Shown: piece after piece, positions 60,532 through 64,000 of the stretch
Layout: every line of letters starts with the position of its first letter
Position numbering within the stretch: position 1 is the stretch's first letter
Origin: Kineothrix sp. MSJ-39
GTDB lineage: Bacteria; Bacillota; Clostridia; Lachnospirales; Lachnospiraceae
DNA: 64,000 nt
Reading direction: 5' to 3'
NCBI RefSeq assembly: GCF_018917935.1
Contig: NZ_JAHLPN010000010.1
Span: forward strand, 1-64,000
Made by a program: the position numbers and the translations under genes
The notes under the pieces: model-generated
The model's database searches: none
The model's input: the letters and a program-made list of their open reading frames with translations, nothing else
Told to the model about the DNA's origin: nothing

Positions 60532-61413
60532 CTACTCCATATGTGTCTGCTTAAAGGAATTCATTTCCGGCTTTAAAAATTCATTCTCTACCGGCTTCTG
60601 TGACTGCACGAAATTTTCCACATCTTTATCAATCACAACTTCTTTTTTCAGCAGCAGATTGACCTCGTTGAAGATCTTTTTATATTTCTCGGAAGCTGTG
60701 ATCGACATGAACAGATCACTGATATTTCTGTGCTTTCCGTTTTCATAGTATTTAATCTCTTTGGTGTCGAGATAATAGTAGATCTCATGCACGGACTGCT
60801 GGTTTGTCAAAGAATCGTAAACCGTTTCATCAATACGGATCGTACGGTCTGAGCTTTCTCCGTGGATCACGATACTGCCTCTTGTGGTCGGATTGATCTC
60901 TGAGCTGAATGCCAGCCTTGTCAGCTGTTCCTTGATCAGGTTGATATAATAATCTACCTGCTGGCGGGAAACTGCCGCAGCCGGGCTCACTGTCTTTGCC
61001 CCTGCCTGCTGTACGGCAATACCGACGCTCACGCCGATCTTCATAATATAATCGTGCATTGCCTGTCTGTCTTTTACCTGCTTTTCCAGTCTGGCATTTA
61101 AAGACGGCAGACCAATTACAAGCACGCTCTTCAAAAACTTGTATTTTAAGTCTGTGATCTCCTGCTGTTTGGTAGACATCGTCGAATCGGACAAGCTCGC
61201 CTTCTTCATGAAATTAAAGGATGTCTCACCGATGCTGATCTCAAATGTATTGGCATCTACACGCAGAAGCAGATTGCCGTTCTCACTGTTTGTTGTTTCA
61301 AGCGTCATTTCAATCTCGAAATCTGCGTCTTTCGGGAAATGCTCCATGATTGCCTGTGATGTTTCTTTTGCTACACGATCGATCTCTGCGATCTCGTCCT
61401 TTGTGTATTTCAT
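60532..61413 (-). CDS. conserved-looking protein of unknown function
   Basis: 293 residues, soluble, no TM helix. The sequence has amphipathic helices (KDEIAEIDRVAKETSQAIMEHF), a beta-rich middle (LLLRVDANTFEISIGETSFNF) and EIYYYLDTKEIKYYENGKHRNISDLF near residue 215; the C-terminus is polar. I recognise no family or catalytic motif. AAGGCGG precedes the ATG at 61413. Upstream frame (61414-61536) is not a likely coding extension, as it lacks a ribosome binding site. It lies between mtaB and the ireB operon, with a terminator hairpin upstream. Confidence 0.78.
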   Translation of the reverse strand: MKYTKDEIAEIDRVAKETSQAIMEHFPKDADFEIEMTLETTNSENGNLLLRVDANTFEISIGETSFNFMKKASLSDSTMSTKQQEITDLKYKFLKSVLVIGLPSLNARLEKQVKDRQAMHDYIMKIGVSVGIAVQQAGAKTVSPAAAVSRQQVDYYINLIKEQLTRLAFSSEINPTTRGSIVIHGESSDRTIRIDETVYDSLTNQQSVHEIYYYLDTKEIKYYENGKHRNISDLFMSITASEKYKKIFNEVNLLLKKEVVIDKDVENFVQSQKPVENEFLKPEMNSFKQTHME

Positions 61414-61526
61414 ATTTGGTACCCCGCCTTCTACATTTCTACATGATCTGTCTTTTCTGTTGCCCCCATGCTTGGAAAAGACTTTATCCCGCACTCTGCA
61501 TCCTGTTGCGCAGGATATTTGCTCGT

Positions 61527-61587
61527 TAATAAGCACAGAAAAACAAATGCCACCTTCGGTGTCGCTTGTTTTTCTTTGTGCTTATTA
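61527..61587. terminator. long hairpin terminator between mtaB and the unknown gene
   Basis: TAATAAGCACA and GAAAAACAA pair with TTGTTTTTC and TGTGCTTATTA, ending in CACC-TTCG-GTG. The arms are about 28 nt with small bulges. T-tracts inside both arms make it bidirectional. Confidence 0.72.
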
Positions 61588-61629
61588 CATTATAGCATTA
61601 TTCCAGGATACTGACAATTCCCTGTTTTC

Positions 61630-63015
61630 TTAACAAGTACCGAGCAGGGTTTCCTCATCTGCAAAGCCTGTCAGGCGGCAGATGCGTTCCTGATTGGTCA
61701 TTTCTGCCGGATCGATACCTTCCGCAGGGATTGCCACGCGTACATAGTTGCGTGTATGCCCGGTCAGATACTGTCTGCCTTCTATTTCATGGCACTGCTC
61801 AAACAGTACTTCCTGTTCTTTTCCGATATAATATTCCCGGTATTCCTTAGAATGTCTTGCCGTCATGGCAAGCAGCACACTGCTTCGCTGCTTCTTTTCT
61901 TTTTCCGTGAGCTGCCCCGGCATATTTGCCGCCACCGTTCCTTCCCTTCTGGAATATGGGAAAACGTGCATTTCAAAAAAACGGATCTTTTCAAGGTAAG
62001 AAACTGTCTGCGCAAACTCTTCCTCGGTTTCTCCGGGGAAGCCCGTGATCACATCCGTCGTGATCGCAGGATGCTCGTACACACAGCGCAGGATTTCCAC
62101 ACTCCGGGCAAACTCCTCTGTCGTATATCTTCTGTTCATCCGTTTCAACACACTGTCGCAGCCACTCTGGAGTGACAGATGGAAATGCGGGCACACCTTT
62201 GGCAGTGCAGCAAGCGCGCCTGCAAATGCTTCTGTGATCACACGGGGTTCCAAAGAGCCCAGACGGATACGGGTAATACCATCTACCGCATGGATCCGCT
62301 CGATCAGCCGCAAAAGCTCCTGCTCATTTCCCTGTCCACCAGTCGTATTGTATGACTCGCCATGGAAGTCCAGTCCATAGGAGCTTAAATGAATTCCTGT
62401 CAAAACGATCTCATGATAGCCGGTTTCTGCAAGTCTTCTGACTTCTTCCTCTACCTGCTCCGGCTTTCTGGAACGGACACGTCCTCTTGCAAACGGGATC
62501 ACACAATAGCTGCAGAACTGATTGCAGCCGTCCTGGATCTTGATATATGCACGGGTATGCTCCGCCGTATGCACAAGCTGCATCTCCTCATATTCCTTTT
62601 CCGCATTGATATCGATCACCGAAGTATGTTCCATTGTTTTGTCCGGTAGCTGTTTCTCCGCACTCTGACGCTTGTCCAGATAAGCCTCTATGATCTCCAC
62701 AAGTTCATTCTTTCGGTTGTTACCAATCGCAAGATCAATGCAGTCATCCTTCTCGATCTCAGCCTCATTTGTCTGCACATAACACCCCACGGCTACAACG
62801 ATCGCATCCGGGTTCTGCTTCTTGGCACGATGCAGCATCTGTCTGCTTTTTCGGTCCGCAATGTTTGTTACAGTGCATGTATTTATGATATAAATATCCG
62901 CTTTTTGGTTAAAATTAACAATTTTGTATCCTTTTTTTTGTAAATATTGCTGCATAACGTCAAGTTCGTAAGAATTCACCTTACAACCAAGGTTATGTAA
63001 TGCCACACTTTTCAT
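61630..63015 (-). CDS. mtaB: tRNA t6A37 methylthiotransferase MtaB
   Basis: About 461 residues of the MiaB/MtaB radical-SAM family: an N-terminal UPF0004 domain with ALHNLGCKVNSYELDVM, INTCTVTNIADRKSRQ and VAVGCYVQTN (its three Cys ligands), the radical SAM cluster CNQFCSYC near residue 170 (KIQDGCNQFCSYCVIPFARGR), and a TRAM domain at the end. It converts t6A to ms2t6A in tRNAs reading ANN codons. Start ATG 63015 has GTGAGGA upstream. It is divergent from the HPr-like gene. Confidence 0.94.
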   Translation of the reverse strand: MKSVALHNLGCKVNSYELDVMQQYLQKKGYKIVNFNQKADIYIINTCTVTNIADRKSRQMLHRAKKQNPDAIVVAVGCYVQTNEAEIEKDDCIDLAIGNNRKNELVEIIEAYLDKRQSAEKQLPDKTMEHTSVIDINAEKEYEEMQLVHTAEHTRAYIKIQDGCNQFCSYCVIPFARGRVRSRKPEQVEEEVRRLAETGYHEIVLTGIHLSSYGLDFHGESYNTTGGQGNEQELLRLIERIHAVDGITRIRLGSLEPRVITEAFAGALAALPKVCPHFHLSLQSGCDSVLKRMNRRYTTEEFARSVEILRCVYEHPAITTDVITGFPGETEEEFAQTVSYLEKIRFFEMHVFPYSRREGTVAANMPGQLTEKEKKQRSSVLLAMTARHSKEYREYYIGKEQEVLFEQCHEIEGRQYLTGHTRNYVRVAIPAEGIDPAEMTNQERICRLTGFADEETLLGTC

Positions 63016-63048
63016 TGTTATCCTCACTTTTTTTGTATGGTTTTCGTA

Positions 63049-63080
63049 TTGACTTTTCAGCCCCTTTTATTTAGTATAAT
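63049..63080 (+). promoter_or_regulatory. candidate promoter of the HPr-like gene
   Basis: TTGACT (63049-63054) and a perfect TATAAT (63075-63080) 36 nt before the start, but 20 bp apart instead of 17, so the -35 box is uncertain. Confidence 0.5.
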
Positions 63081-63115
63081 AGGCGAAGGTATTAAAACAA
63101 AAGGAGGTAATTCAA

Positions 63116-63346
63116 ATGAAAACAGTACAGATTTCATTAAACTCAATCGACAAAGTAAAATCATTCGTAAACGACATCACAAAATTTGATTATGATTTTG
63201 ATTTAGTATCAGGAAGATACGTAATCGATGCAAAGTCTATCATGGGTATTTTCAGTTTGGATTTATCTAAGCCAATCGATTTAAACATCCATGCAGAAGG
63301 CGATGCAGAAGATGTTATGAAGGTTTTAAAAAACTACACAGTTTAA
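63116..63346 (+). CDS. HPr-like (Crh-type) protein lacking His15
   Basis: 76 residues with the HPr fold. The phosphoserine region DAKSIMGIFSLDLSKPIDLNIHAEG is intact (Ser41 equals HPr Ser46) and SIMGIFSL matches the helix that binds CcpA in HPr/Crh. The active-site loop NPTGLHxRPA is replaced by SLNSIDKVKSFVNDI, with no histidine, so it cannot carry phosphate in the PTS. Thus it is a regulatory paralogue like Bacillus Crh. It differs from the true HPr at 19542. AAAGGAGG lies ahead of the ATG. It is monocistronic, ended by two hairpins. That it signals via HPr kinase is inference. Confidence 0.85.
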   Translation: MKTVQISLNSIDKVKSFVNDITKFDYDFDLVSGRYVIDAKSIMGIFSLDLSKPIDLNIHAEGDAEDVMKVLKNYTV

Positions 63347-63353
63347 TGCATCT

Positions 63354-63372
63354 GATCTCACTTCGTGAGATC
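63354..63372. other. 8-bp hairpin after the HPr-like gene
   Basis: GATCTCAC pairs fully with GTGAGATC around a 3-nt loop, 8 nt after the stop. There is no T-run, so it is more likely an mRNA 3' structure than a terminator. Confidence 0.6.
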
Positions 63373-63390
63373 CTCAAACAGAAGATTGAA

Positions 63391-63420
63391 ACGAGCAGCC
63401 AAGCTGCTCGTTTTTCTTTT
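63391..63420 (+). terminator. terminator of the HPr-like gene
   Basis: ACGAGCAGC pairs with GCTGCTCGT around a 3-nt loop, followed by TTTTTCTTTT. Confidence 0.9.
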
Positions 63421-63427
63421 TCTATTT

Positions 63428-64000
63428 TTATTCAATCTCTATGATCTCTCTTGTTTCAAGTGCTGTCTTGACCAGTTCTTCTACAGTGCCTTCGAGATTC
63501 TTTTCATGCCCTCTGATCACTTTTACATTCGGCTTGGTAACAGGATGCTTTGCCACAAAGATGGTACAGCAGTCCTCAAATGGCAGAATAGAGGTTTCGT
63601 AGGTGTTGATCTTTTCGGAAATATCCACGATATCCTGCTTATCAAATGCGATCAGCGGTCTGTATACAGGCAGCTCGCATACTTCGTTTGTTGCCACAAG
63701 ACTCTGCATTGTCTGGGAAGCCACCTGCCCAATGCTTTCGCCCGTTACAAGTCCGAGGCAGTCTGTTTCTTTTGCGATCGTTTCTGCGATCCGCATCATG
63801 TAGCGGCGCATAATGATCGTCAGTTCATCATGTGGGCACTTCTCATAAATGGCAAGCTGTACATCCGTAAAGTTTACAACGTGCAGACGGATCGGGCCCG
63901 CATAGGCTGCAACATATTTTGCCAGATCGACAACCTTCTGTTTTGCACGTTCTGATGTATAAGGCGGTGCATGGAAATAGGTTGCCTCCAGCTTCACGCC
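63428..64000 (-). CDS. thiI: tRNA 4-thiouridine synthase ThiI, C-terminal part
   Basis: The last 189 residues or so of ThiI, whose N-terminal end lies beyond the window. The PP-loop region is represented by LGLVTGESIGQVASQTMQSLVATNEVCELPVYRPLIAFDKQDIVDISEKINTYETSILPFEDCCTIFVAKHPVTKP, which carries the conserved GESxGQVASQT and the Cys pair near the end. There is no rhodanese domain after it, as in most Firmicutes. It thiolates U8 of tRNA and can supply sulfur for thiamine. It converges with the plus-strand HPr-like gene. Confidence 0.92.
   Translation of the reverse strand, partial: GVKLEATYFHAPPYTSERAKQKVVDLAKYVAAYAGPIRLHVVNFTDVQLAIYEKCPHDELTIIMRRYMMRIAETIAKETDCLGLVTGESIGQVASQTMQSLVATNEVCELPVYRPLIAFDKQDIVDISEKINTYETSILPFEDCCTIFVAKHPVTKPNVKVIRGHEKNLEGTVEELVKTALETREIIEIE

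Overview
The window looks like a chromosomal segment from a motile, anaerobic Gram-positive of the Clostridia, most likely the Lachnospiraceae and perhaps Roseburia-like. Supporting signs are a type III glutamine synthetase, FlgF/FlgG/FlgJ-type rod genes behind an MreB gene, a CdaA-CdaR-GlmM block, RNase J, an IreB-RuvX-DUF1292 operon, an EnvC-like factor next to FtsEX, and strong AAGGAG-type ribosome binding sites. Genus-level placement is inference. About 57 protein genes and one tRNA gene are supported, nearly all on the minus strand. Only three genes run on the plus strand: a fucosyltransferase-like enzyme (4635), a ribbon-helix-helix protein (8804) and an HPr-like protein (63116).

Region 1 (about 0.1-19.5 kb) is cell-surface and glycan biology. 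A GT4 glycosyltransferase, a large membrane protein and a cell-wall amidase lipoprotein form one minus-strand operon. Next come a 1066-residue BspA-like leucine-rich-repeat surface protein divergent from a small RHH regulator, a DUF3048 lipoprotein, and a six-gene glycan operon (a two-TM protein, a DUF2142-like protein, three GT2 enzymes, an ArnT-like GT). That operon sits 19 nt behind leuA.

Region 2 (19.5-31.5 kb) holds HPr, then glmM, cdaR and cdaA (cyclic di-AMP synthesis tied to wall-precursor supply), two unrecognised membrane proteins, a YvyF-type protein, comF and recD2. The mreB-flgF-flgG-flgJ operon follows and carries a good sigma-D (FliA-type) promoter. Region 3 (31.7-41.4 kb) contains uvrA and uvrB separated by an MBOAT acyltransferase and its DHHW/AlgX-like partner, then an alpha/beta-hydrolase, TetR and membrane-protein operon.

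Region 4 (41.6-52.1 kb) has a PucR/CdaR-type regulator, ftsE, ftsX, an EnvC-like activator, a CtpA protease and a GT14 enzyme in series. A divergent TagA-like protein, a CPBP protease, a small unknown protein, CvfB, an acyl-ACP thioesterase and tRNA-Gln(CUG) follow. Region 5 (52.2-64 kb) has glnN with a terminator hairpin in its leader. After it comes the long ireB-ruvX-DUF1292 / rnj-ylbF-mltG-like-trmR-trhP run, an unknown 293-residue protein, mtaB, a plus-strand HPr-like protein lacking His15, and the C-terminal part of thiI cut by the window end.

The most unusual signals are: (i) three TGCAATGCA palindromes spaced exactly 12 bp apart between the LRR gene and the RHH gene, the first overlapping a well-formed promoter; (ii) the Crh-like protein; (iii) repeated, hairpin-rich intergenic elements at four places, including a 63-bp direct repeat in front of recD2; (iv) terminators placed just before leuA and glnN as if for attenuation. 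No prophage, transposase, CRISPR array or toxin-antitoxin pair is evident. No intergenic gap exceeds 300 bp; positions 1-102 hold no recognisable feature.
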